Source: an uncultured Eubacteriales bacterium (GTDB lineage Bacteria > Bacillota > Clostridia > Oscillospirales > Butyricicoccaceae). Taken from it: a stretch of DNA of 12,036 nucleotides. A program made the translations under genes and the position numbers. The DNA lies in assembly GCA_934630445.1 (NCBI GenBank), contig CAKTWY010000074.1:1-12036 (forward strand), written 5' to 3'. The first letter of the stretch is position 1, and each line of letters starts with the position of its first letter. Below are positions 7,638 through 12,036 of this stretch, one piece after another. A model generated the notes under the pieces. The model searched no databases and had not been told where the DNA came from. It saw only the letters and a program-made list of their open reading frames with translations.

Positions 7638-7753
7638 CCTGTCATCCTGAGGAGCATGGCGACGAAGGACGCCGTCCGGAGAGGACAAGAGCTTCGAATA
7701 GGGCAGCGCCTTGGCAGACAGACGGGATTCTTCGCTTCGCTCAGAATGACAGG
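7638..7753. repeat. Palindromic intergenic repeat (GTCATCCTGAG type)
   Basis: The left end CCTGTCATCCTGAG (7638-7651) and right end CTCAGAATGACAGG (7740-7753) are inverted with one mismatch in 14. A further inner pair, CGAAGGA (7663-7669) and TTCTTCG (7729-7735), also nearly matches, so the 116-bp unit could fold into a long interrupted hairpin. Sequences with GTCATCCTGAG ... CTTCGCT ... CTCAGAATGAC are, from memory, a very widespread dispersed repeat in bacterial intergenic DNA. It has no coding capacity of its own. It may be a non-autonomous, MITE-like or REP-like element, but I see no transposase nearby and no clear target duplication. Confidence 0.75.
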
Positions 7754-7813
7754 AGAGAATCGATAAAGGGCGGAATTTGGCGTTGCGTATAACAGAGCGG
7801 AGCGCGCGGCGCT

Positions 7814-9547
7814 TTACTTGGCAAGCGAGCGGAGCGCATCTGCAGCGGCAGTGTAGCGCTCGATCTTCGCGGCGGCCTGCGCCGCGTCCTTTCCGCTGGC
7901 CATGAGGTAGATTTTGATTTTGGGTTCGGTTCCGGAGGGGCGCACGATAAAGACAGAGCCGTCCTGAAGCTCAAAGTACAGCACGTTTGACCCGGAGAGC
8001 TCCATTTTCTCCACTGTACCATCCTGCGAGCGGACAGTGCCGTCAGCATAGTCGCGCACGCGGCTGACGGGCGTGCCCGCAATGTCCTGCGGCGGCGCTT
8101 CGCGCAGCGTTTTCATCAGTCTGGCCATATCCTTCAGACCGTCGACACCCGGCATCACGAGGCTGATGGTGCGCTCGCTGTAATAACCGTAGGTTTCATA
8201 GAGCTTTTGCATCGCGTCGTAGAGCGTCATGCCCTGTGTGCGGTAATAGGCAGCCATTTCAGCGATCAGCATGGATGCCGTCACCGCGTCCTTGTCGCGT
8301 GCGTAATCCCCCATGAGGTATCCGTAGCTCTCTTCATAGGCGAGCAGGTAGCGGTAGCTGCCCTCTTCCTCGAACTGCTTGATCTTTTCGGCCATAAACT
8401 TAAAGCCGGTGAACGTTTCAAAACATTTGACGCCGTTTTGCTCGGCGACGCGGCGCGCCATCTCGGTGGTGACGATGGTCTTGATGATCGCCGCAGTTTG
8501 GGGGAGGGTGCCTGCGCGGCGATGCGCGCCGATGATGTAGTCCGCGAGGAGAACACCGACCTGATTGCCGGAGAGCGTAACGTACTCGCCGGCGCTGTTT
8601 TTCAGCACAATGCCGACGCGGTCGGCGTCGGGGTCGGTGCCGATGATGAGATCAACATCGTTTTTCCGTGCAAGCTCGATAGCAAGGGCGAAGCCGGCCT
8701 TATCTTCGGGATTAGGGCTCTTGACCGTGGGGAACGCTCCGTCCGGCACCATCTGTTCCGGCACGCAGAGAATATGGCGGTAGCCCAGGCGGCGAAGAAT
8801 TTCGGGAACAAGTTGATAGCCTGTGCCGTGGAAGGGCGTATACACAAGCTTAAAGCTGTCCGCGACCGCTTCGACGCAGGCGGGGTTGATGGCCATGGCG
8901 CGCGCCTCACGCAGGAACGCCTCGTCCATCTCCTCGCCCATCCAGCGGATAAGGCCGCGCGCGAGGCCCTCGTCAAAATCCATATGTTTTGCGCCCGTAA
9001 AAATGTCGGTCGCCGCGATCGCCTGCGCGGCAATGTCCGCCTCCTTCGGCGGCAGCTGCGCGCCGTCCTCCCAATAGACTTTGTAGCCGTTGTATTCTTT
9101 TGGGTTATGGCTGGCGGTTATGTTGATGCCGGCGATGCAGTGCAGCGCGCGGATGGCGAAGGAGAGCTCCGGAGTCGGGCGCATCGCATCAAAGATATGC
9201 ACGGCGATGCCGTTGCCGGCGAGGACGGAGGCAACTTCGCGTGCAAACTCAGGGCTCATGATCCGGCAGTCGTGGCACACGGCGACGCCGCGCGCCATCG
9301 CTTCCTCCCCGCAGGAAACGACAAGCTCCGCGATGCCCTGCGTCGCCTGGCGCACGGTGTAGATGTTCATGCGGTTCAGGCCCATGCCGAGCACGCCGCG
9401 CAGGCCGGCAGTGCCGAAGCTGAGCGGGGCAAAAAAGCGGCTCTCCTGCTCTTTTTCGTCGTTTGCGATCGCTTCGAGCTCGAGATGCTCCGCCTGCGAG
9501 AGCACGGCGCTTGAAAGCCATTTCCGATATTCAGTACGATAATCCAT
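7814..9547 (-). CDS. pgcA: Phosphoglucomutase / phosphomannomutase family enzyme
   Basis: This is a 577-residue alpha-D-phosphohexomutase of the PgcA/PGM2 branch (B. subtilis PgcA has about 580 residues). It should interconvert glucose 1-phosphate and glucose 6-phosphate via a phosphoserine enzyme, feeding UDP-glucose and polysaccharide synthesis; mannose or pentose phosphates are possible substrates. Four domains are marked by FGTAGLRG near 44-51, the phosphoserine loop TASHNPKEYNG (Ser146), the metal loop GTDPDADRVG (Asp305, 307, 309), the sugar loop AYEESYGYL (Glu405-Glu406) and the phosphate-binding loop RPSGTEPK (536-543). The start ATG 9547 is chosen because MDYRTEYRKWL begins the homologous region and AAAGGTG lies 9 nt upstream. 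An in-frame ATG at 9601 sits within the promoter -10 region and is rejected. It is transcribed alone from its own promoter. Confidence 0.92.
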   Translation of the reverse strand: MDYRTEYRKWLSSAVLSQAEHLELEAIANDEKEQESRFFAPLSFGTAGLRGVLGMGLNRMNIYTVRQATQGIAELVVSCGEEAMARGVAVCHDCRIMSPEFAREVASVLAGNGIAVHIFDAMRPTPELSFAIRALHCIAGINITASHNPKEYNGYKVYWEDGAQLPPKEADIAAQAIAATDIFTGAKHMDFDEGLARGLIRWMGEEMDEAFLREARAMAINPACVEAVADSFKLVYTPFHGTGYQLVPEILRRLGYRHILCVPEQMVPDGAFPTVKSPNPEDKAGFALAIELARKNDVDLIIGTDPDADRVGIVLKNSAGEYVTLSGNQVGVLLADYIIGAHRRAGTLPQTAAIIKTIVTTEMARRVAEQNGVKCFETFTGFKFMAEKIKQFEEEGSYRYLLAYEESYGYLMGDYARDKDAVTASMLIAEMAAYYRTQGMTLYDAMQKLYETYGYYSERTISLVMPGVDGLKDMARLMKTLREAPPQDIAGTPVSRVRDYADGTVRSQDGTVEKMELSGSNVLYFELQDGSVFIVRPSGTEPKIKIYLMASGKDAAQAAAKIERYTAAADALRSLAK

Positions 9548-9601
9548 GTTGACACGCACCTTTCGCCTGCACACACGCGCAGGAATATTTTGCTTAATCA
9601 T

Positions 9602-9630
9602 ATTATAGCATTACTTTTAAAACGCGTAAA
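9602..9630 (-). promoter_or_regulatory. Sigma-A-type promoter of the phosphoglucomutase gene
   Basis: Read on the - strand, TTTACG (9630-9625) and a perfect TATAAT (9607-9602) are separated by exactly 17 nt. The start of transcription would be near 9595, giving a leader of about 48 nt before ATG 9547. The -35 box directly adjoins the T tract of the terminator of the gene upstream. Confidence 0.85.
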
Positions 9631-9678
9631 GAAAAACAAGCAGAGAGGGCCGGGGGTAGACCCGGCCCTCTCTGCTTG
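9631..9678 (-). terminator. Terminator of the SpoIIQ-like gene
   Basis: The arms 9637-9654 and 9661-9678 pair perfectly over 18 bp (core AGAGAGGGCCGGG) around a 6-nt loop. On the - strand the hairpin is followed by TTTTTC (9636-9631). It begins 40 nt after the stop of the M23 gene at 9718. Confidence 0.9.
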
Positions 9679-9717
9679 CAGAAGCATATCGAAAAACAGG
9701 AGTAGGAGGGAGAAAGC

Positions 9718-10503
9718 TTATTTTTTCTGCGGGATGACACTTTCAGGGTCGATTTTCACCCCGTCCTTTGTCACCTCGAGGTGGAGATGCGGATCGAGAC
9801 CGCATTCGGTGAGCATGGTGTTGCCGACGCCGCCGATGACGTCACCCGCCTTGACGGACATGCCCTCTTTGACTGTTTCGGTCTGCATAAGACCGGCATA
9901 CAGACTTTTGTAGCCGCCTCCGTGGTCAATTTCGACACAGAAGCCGAGCACATCGTCGGTGAAGACGCTGTCGATCGTGCCGTCTGCGATGGAGCAGACA
10001 CGTCCGCCTTCGACACTGGCGTAGTCCGCGCCGGCATGCACGCGCCAGTCCGCCATGGTTTGGTTATATACGAGCTCATCTCCGGAAAACGCCTGTACCA
10101 GCTCCCCTGAGAGAGGGCGGACAAAAGACACCTTTTCGTTTTTGGGCTTTGTTGGCGTCTCAGGCGTTTTTTTCGGTGTTTCGGAAGGCGCGGTTTCGGC
10201 AGGAATCTCCTGCGGCTTTGCGGCGCTTGTGTCAGGTTCGGGATTTTCGGCACCTGATACAGGTGCGTCGTCAGGCAGAACCAGTTCGAAATCATTTTCA
10301 GCCGGGATTTCCGGAAGGTCTTCTTCCAGGTTGTAAAGATATTCGATCGGCTCGGTCGAGGATGCCGGTGCCGGATCGTCGGTAAAAAAGAGTACATAAC
10401 CCGATACGCCTATGGCAGCTAAGCACAGGCAGAGGATTATGTAAAATCCTCTGTTCTCCAGAAAGTTTAGAAATTTATCCAGTTTGGTTTTACTTGTTTT
10501 CAC
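9718..10503 (-). CDS. spoIIQ: SpoIIQ-like membrane-anchored M23 endopeptidase-family protein
   Basis: This 261-residue protein has a short basic N-terminus, one membrane helix (about 20-40), an acidic Pro/Glu/Thr-rich linker (about 41-124) and a C-terminal LytM/M23 domain. The zinc-site residues are intact: His156 and Asp160 (WRVHAGADY), and His239 and His241 (DPHLHLEV). FVRPLSGELVQAFS, GDELVYNQTMADWR and the HxxxD motif in this order resemble SpoIIQ, the forespore protein that pairs with SpoIIIAH across the engulfment septum. In B. subtilis SpoIIQ the first His is lost, whereas clostridial SpoIIQ retains a zinc site, as here. The start is GTG 10503 with GGAGG 7 nt upstream; an ATG at 10602 would add 33 residues without homology. 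A sigma-G-like gene lies 1.4 kb away on the same strand, which supports a sporulation role. A general M23 cell-wall hydrolase remains possible. Confidence 0.85.
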   Translation of the reverse strand: MKTSKTKLDKFLNFLENRGFYIILCLCLAAIGVSGYVLFFTDDPAPASSTEPIEYLYNLEEDLPEIPAENDFELVLPDDAPVSGAENPEPDTSAAKPQEIPAETAPSETPKKTPETPTKPKNEKVSFVRPLSGELVQAFSGDELVYNQTMADWRVHAGADYASVEGGRVCSIADGTIDSVFTDDVLGFCVEIDHGGGYKSLYAGLMQTETVKEGMSVKAGDVIGGVGNTMLTECGLDPHLHLEVTKDGVKIDPESVIPQKK

Positions 10504-10521
10504 AAAACCACCTCCGAAAGC

Positions 10522-10551
10522 TATTATTGACAGGTGTTTTGCGGCGTATAC
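10522..10551 (-). promoter_or_regulatory. Candidate forespore (sigma-G/sigma-F) promoter of the SpoIIQ-like gene
   Basis: On the - strand GTATA (10551-10547) is followed after 18 nt by AATAATA (10528-10522). This fits the sigma-G pattern as I remember it (gnATR, 18 nt, cAtnnTA) except for the weakly conserved first C. The overlapping GTCAATAATA also approaches a sigma-F -10. Transcription would start near 10515, leaving only about 12 nt before the GTG start with the GGAGG at its very 5' end, which is tight. A weak sigma-A alternative, TTCAAA-17 nt-TATACG, overlaps it. Confidence 0.4.
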
Positions 10552-10583
10552 ACAGCTTCTGAAAAAATTTGAAGCGGCGGGTA

Positions 10584-10612
10584 TTGCCGTCCTTTTAAGC
10601 ATTCGCTATACT
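10584..10612 (+). promoter_or_regulatory. Sigma-A-type promoter of the DUF805 gene
   Basis: TTGCCG (10584-10589) and TATACT (10607-10612) are 17 nt apart, with 4 of 6 and 5 of 6 consensus bases. Transcription would begin near 10619, about 39 nt before ATG 10658. Its position within the upstream open extension of the frame supports the shorter DUF805 start. Confidence 0.65.
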
Positions 10613-10657
10613 GAAAACAGCGGAGGAAACCGAGAAAAGAAGGGGGATATCGGAAAG

Positions 10658-11044
10658 ATGCAGTGGTATGGGTGGTATATTGTGATGTGGAAGCGCGGCC
10701 TTGACTTTACGGGCTGCACAAGTCGGCACGGCTACTGGTATGTGGTGTTGATGAACGTCCTTATTGGGATTGCCATTAACATTGTCGGCGCTGTGGCGAG
10801 GAGCGGCGTGGCCGGCTTAGCGTCCGACGCCGTGTTCGACGCCATATCCGCGCTCTATGCGCTCGCGGCGCTGGTTCCGGGGCTGGCGCTGAGCGTGCGC
10901 CGGCTGCACGACACTGGGAGAAGCGCGTGGAACCTTTTATGGAATCTGATACCGGTGATAGGAACGTTTGTCCTTTTTGTTTTTTTTCTGCTGGAGAGCG
11001 ACCCGCAGCAGCCGAACCGATATGGCCTGACGGATGCTTTTTAA
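10658..11044 (+). CDS. DUF805 family small membrane protein
   Basis: This 128-residue inner-membrane protein of unknown function is recognised as DUF805 by GCTSRHGYWYVVL near the N-terminus, the hallmark VRRLHDTGRSAWNLLW, the following LIPVIGTFVLF, and an ending with Asn-Arg-Tyr-Gly (DPQQPNRYGLTDAF). Three hydrophobic segments lie at about 26-48, 56-82 and 92-110. ATG 10658 is preferred because the family begins there and a promoter lies within the longer frame. A GGGGG at 10642-10646 is a somewhat distant ribosome site (11 nt), and GGAAAG directly precedes the ATG. It is divergent from the SpoIIQ-like gene and convergent with rubredoxin, so it is probably monocistronic. No function can be assigned from the sequence or the neighbours. 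Confidence 0.85.
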   Translation: MQWYGWYIVMWKRGLDFTGCTSRHGYWYVVLMNVLIGIAINIVGAVARSGVAGLASDAVFDAISALYALAALVPGLALSVRRLHDTGRSAWNLLWNLIPVIGTFVLFVFFLLESDPQQPNRYGLTDAF

Positions 11045-11086
11045 ACAGAAGGAGCGCCGCTGAATTTCAGCGGCGCTCCTTCTGTT
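11044..11086. terminator. Convergent terminator between DUF805 and rubredoxin
   Basis: The arms 11044-11064 and 11066-11086 are perfect 21-nt inverted repeats (core AGGAGCGCCGCTGAA), so the hairpin forms on either strand with a minimal loop. T tracts are short on both sides (TT on +, TTT on -). It overlaps the last base of the DUF805 stop and lies 14 nt beyond the rubredoxin stop on the other strand, so it can serve both genes. Confidence 0.8.
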
Positions 11087-11100
11087 ATGTCGATTTTCAG

Positions 11101-11259
11101 TTATTCGGCTTCAAACTGATCTTTGCCGACGCCGCAGAGGGGGCATTCAAAATCCTCGGGCACATCTTCCCATTTGGTGCCCGGCGCAATGCCGCCGTCG
11201 GGATAGCCTTCCGCTTCGTCGTAAACATAGCCGCATACGGTACATACATACTTCGCCAT
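11101..11259 (-). CDS. Rubredoxin
   Basis: This is a 52-residue single-iron electron carrier of normal rubredoxin length. The four Cys ligands are in the two knuckles CTVCGYVYDEAEG (Cys6, Cys9) and CPLCGVGKDQFE (Cys39, Cys42), with the family's PGTKWEDVPEDF between them. ATG 11259 is chosen because MAKYVC is the canonical beginning and GGAG lies about 10 nt upstream; the in-frame ATG at 11283 would add 8 unneeded residues. It lies 61 nt downstream of the superoxide reductase gene with no separate promoter visible, so the two are probably one transcript. Rubredoxin is the known electron donor to superoxide reductase in anaerobes, which explains the pairing. Confidence 0.96.
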   Translation of the reverse strand: MAKYVCTVCGYVYDEAEGYPDGGIAPGTKWEDVPEDFECPLCGVGKDQFEAE

Positions 11260-11320
11260 AGTGTTCAAGTCTCCTTTAATCATTCAAAAACATTGTTGGG
11301 AAATTGCTTGTAAACGCGGT

Positions 11321-11698
11321 TTATTCCGCCATCCAGAGCCCGTGCAGATTGCAATAGGCCAGGGCGTATACCACGCTGTCGCCGTCTGTAAGCGCAAAAT
11401 CCGCCTCAGGGCTGCCGAGCGGATCAAGCGATACGCGCTGCATACCCTTCTGCGTGTAGAGTGCGATCCAGACAATGTGATGCTCCTGCGTCATCGGATG
11501 GAGCGTGGAGCCGACGCTGACGTGCACGGTGTTGCCATTTTTCGAAATGACAGGAACATGCTTTTCGACTGCCGCGTCGGTCGTGTTAGCGGTCAGCTCG
11601 TGCATTTTCTCGCCGCAGCAGATGATGGGTACCCCGGTATCGTTGACCATTTCAATCAGGTTTCCGCAATGTTTGCAGATGAAATACTTTGTACGCAT
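11321..11698 (-). CDS. dfx: Superoxide reductase (desulfoferrodoxin, two-iron type)
   Basis: This 125-residue cytoplasmic enzyme reduces superoxide to hydrogen peroxide without making oxygen, an anaerobe's alternative to superoxide dismutase. The N-terminal desulforedoxin domain has the four Cys of centre I (Cys8, Cys11, Cys27, Cys28: CKHCGN and CCGEKM). The C-terminal domain has the catalytic centre II: Glu45-Lys46-His47 (EKHVPV), His67 (STLHPMT), His73 (QEHHI), and Cys116 and His119 (YCNLHGLW). All expected ligands are present. The start ATG 11698 has GGGAG about 10 nt upstream. The gene is first in an operon with rubredoxin, its likely electron donor, and is driven by a strong promoter with an overlapping palindrome, so induction by oxygen or peroxide stress is expected. 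Confidence 0.97.
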   Translation of the reverse strand: MRTKYFICKHCGNLIEMVNDTGVPIICCGEKMHELTANTTDAAVEKHVPVISKNGNTVHVSVGSTLHPMTQEHHIVWIALYTQKGMQRVSLDPLGSPEADFALTDGDSVVYALAYCNLHGLWMAE

Positions 11699-11769
11699 TT
11701 TGTGACATCTCCCTTTCTTGTCGATAATGAATCGAATGAGTGAATGCCTTGTTTTTTCTGTCTGCTTAA

Positions 11770-11798
11770 AATATATACCTGATAAGTATACTTGTCAA
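11770..11798 (-). promoter_or_regulatory. Sigma-A promoter of the superoxide reductase-rubredoxin operon
   Basis: On the - strand a perfect TTGACA (11798-11793) and TATATT (11775-11770) are separated by 17 nt. Transcription would begin near 11763, giving a leader of about 65 nt. The surrounding DNA is markedly AT-rich compared with the genes. Confidence 0.9.
11780..11797. promoter_or_regulatory. Operator-like palindrome on the superoxide reductase promoter
   Basis: TGATAAGTATACTTGTCA is an 18-bp palindrome with one mismatched pair (positions 4 and 15) and a perfect core AAGTATACTT. It covers five of the six bases of the -35 box and most of the spacer, the place where a repressor would block RNA polymerase. 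The regulator is not encoded in the window, and the site does not match the PerR box I remember. Confidence 0.6.
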
Positions 11799-11871
11799 GA
11801 TGTAAATCATATATTTAACAAATTATTCCAAACTGTGCTTGGGATATGTGGCTTTTGCCGACGCTTTGTGC

Positions 11872-11905
11872 AAAAAGCCCGGGAGACCGGCGCGGTCTCC
11901 CGGGC
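11872..11905 (-). terminator. Terminator of the sigma-G gene
   Basis: The arms 11877-11888 (GCCCGGGAGACC) and 11894-11905 pair perfectly over 12 bp around a 5-nt loop. On the - strand TTTTT follows (11876-11872). It lies 6 nt after the stop of the partial sigma-factor gene. Confidence 0.9.
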
Positions 11906-11911
11906 GGAGTA

Positions 11912-12036
11912 TCAGATTTGTTTTTTGATGCGCTGCAGAGCGCCCTTTTCAAGGCGCGACACCTGCGCCTGAGAGATACCGACCTCGCTGGCAACTTCCA
12001 TCTGTGTTTTTCCTTCATAAAAGCGCAGTGCCAGGA
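11912..12036 (-). CDS. sigG: C-terminal end of RNA polymerase sporulation sigma factor, sigma-G-like
   Basis: The gene enters from the right edge on the - strand and ends at TGA 11914-11912; 40 residues are visible. They form the helix-turn-helix of sigma region 4.2, which reads the -35 promoter box: RFYEGKTQMEVASEVGISQA followed by QVSRLEKGALQRI. The sequence TQMEVA-x-E-x-GISQAQVSRLEK is characteristic of the late forespore factor sigma-G. Sigma-F is close (ISQVQVSR, for example) and is the main alternative; sigma-E and sigma-K differ more. The catalytic and -10-binding regions lie outside the window. A strong terminator follows directly. Its presence indicates an endospore-forming organism. 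Confidence 0.88.
   Translation of the reverse strand, partial: LALRFYEGKTQMEVASEVGISQAQVSRLEKGALQRIKKQI

Larger units (their letters stand above)
7505..7813. other. Gene-free stretch between the importer operon and the mutase gene
   Basis: About 309 bases carry no credible gene. They hold a strong terminator hairpin (7550-7592) and a palindromic intergenic repeat (7638-7753). Two open frames of about 90 residues on the + strand (7485-7766 and 7517-7792) run through both structures. The first ends in FFASLRMTGE, a peptide I recognise as a recurrent false translation of this repeat type, so neither is called. I see no clear terminator for the - strand mutase gene that ends at 7814; only a weak 5-bp palindrome at 7801-7813 is present. 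Confidence 0.7.

Noticed and set aside
7485..7792. Two + strand frames of about 90 residues after the ATPase gene
   Set aside because: They run through a terminator hairpin and a palindromic repeat, and the FFASLRMTG ending is a typical false translation of that repeat.
8207..9514. A 435-residue open frame on the + strand opposite the phosphoglucomutase gene
   Set aside because: It is the antisense shadow of a GC-rich gene whose own product shows all family motifs; its translation has no recognisable domain and is rich in Arg, His, Ala and Asp, as expected of a mirror frame.
9563..9583. Short CCTGC/GCAGG hairpin in the leader of the phosphoglucomutase gene
   Set aside because: Five base pairs only; no match to a known riboswitch or regulatory fold.
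10527..10552. TTGACA followed by TATACA on the + strand before DUF805
   Set aside because: The spacer is only 14 nt; the pair at 10584-10612 with a 17-nt spacer is better placed.
11261..11743. 160-residue + strand frame opposite the superoxide reductase gene
   Set aside because: It is the antisense of a gene with every catalytic ligand present and shows no domain of its own.
1..12036. Search for tRNA or rRNA genes, CRISPR arrays, transposases, phage genes or a defence system
   Set aside because: No regular repeat-spacer pattern, cloverleaf, or recognisable mobile-element, phage or defence protein was seen by eye on either strand.

Overview
The window looks like a chromosomal piece of a GC-rich, spore-forming, anaerobic Firmicute (class Clostridia, possibly a gut lineage). 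The reading frames are GC-rich, the intergenic gaps are more AT-rich, and ribosome sites are strong GGAGG/AAGGAG types. There is a sigma-G-like sporulation sigma factor at the right edge, a SpoIIQ-like membrane M23 protein, and a superoxide reductase plus rubredoxin pair typical of anaerobes. The species cannot be named from the sequence alone.

Left part (1-4784, all + strand): the 3' end of an unidentified gene, then murD (peptidoglycan precursor synthesis), then three consecutive M42-family metallo-aminopeptidase genes. The M42 genes are tightly packed (overlaps of 10 and 4 nt), and a rho-independent-type hairpin follows the third. Next (4803-7504, + strand) is a complete iron-siderophore/cobalamin-type ABC importer: lipoprotein binding protein, FecCD permease and ATPase, with overlapping genes and a very long terminator hairpin at the end.

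Middle (7505-9716): a gene-free stretch of about 310 bases holds that terminator and a palindromic repeat of a widespread bacterial intergenic type. A phosphoglucomutase-type gene follows on the - strand with a clear sigma-A promoter. That promoter abuts the terminator of the next upstream - strand gene.

Right part (9718-12036): a SpoIIQ-like M23 protein (-) is divergent from a small DUF805 membrane protein (+). A convergent terminator follows, then an oxidative-stress operon on the - strand (superoxide reductase, then rubredoxin) with a near-consensus promoter overlapped by an 18-bp operator-like palindrome. The window closes with the C-terminal end of sigma-G (-) and its terminator.

I do not see a clearly undescribed multi-gene system. 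The most interesting points are the three divergent M42 paralogues behind murD, the operator-like palindrome on the superoxide reductase promoter, a possible sigma-F/sigma-G promoter on the SpoIIQ-like gene, and a terminator-like hairpin directly in front of the ABC importer with no room for a promoter.
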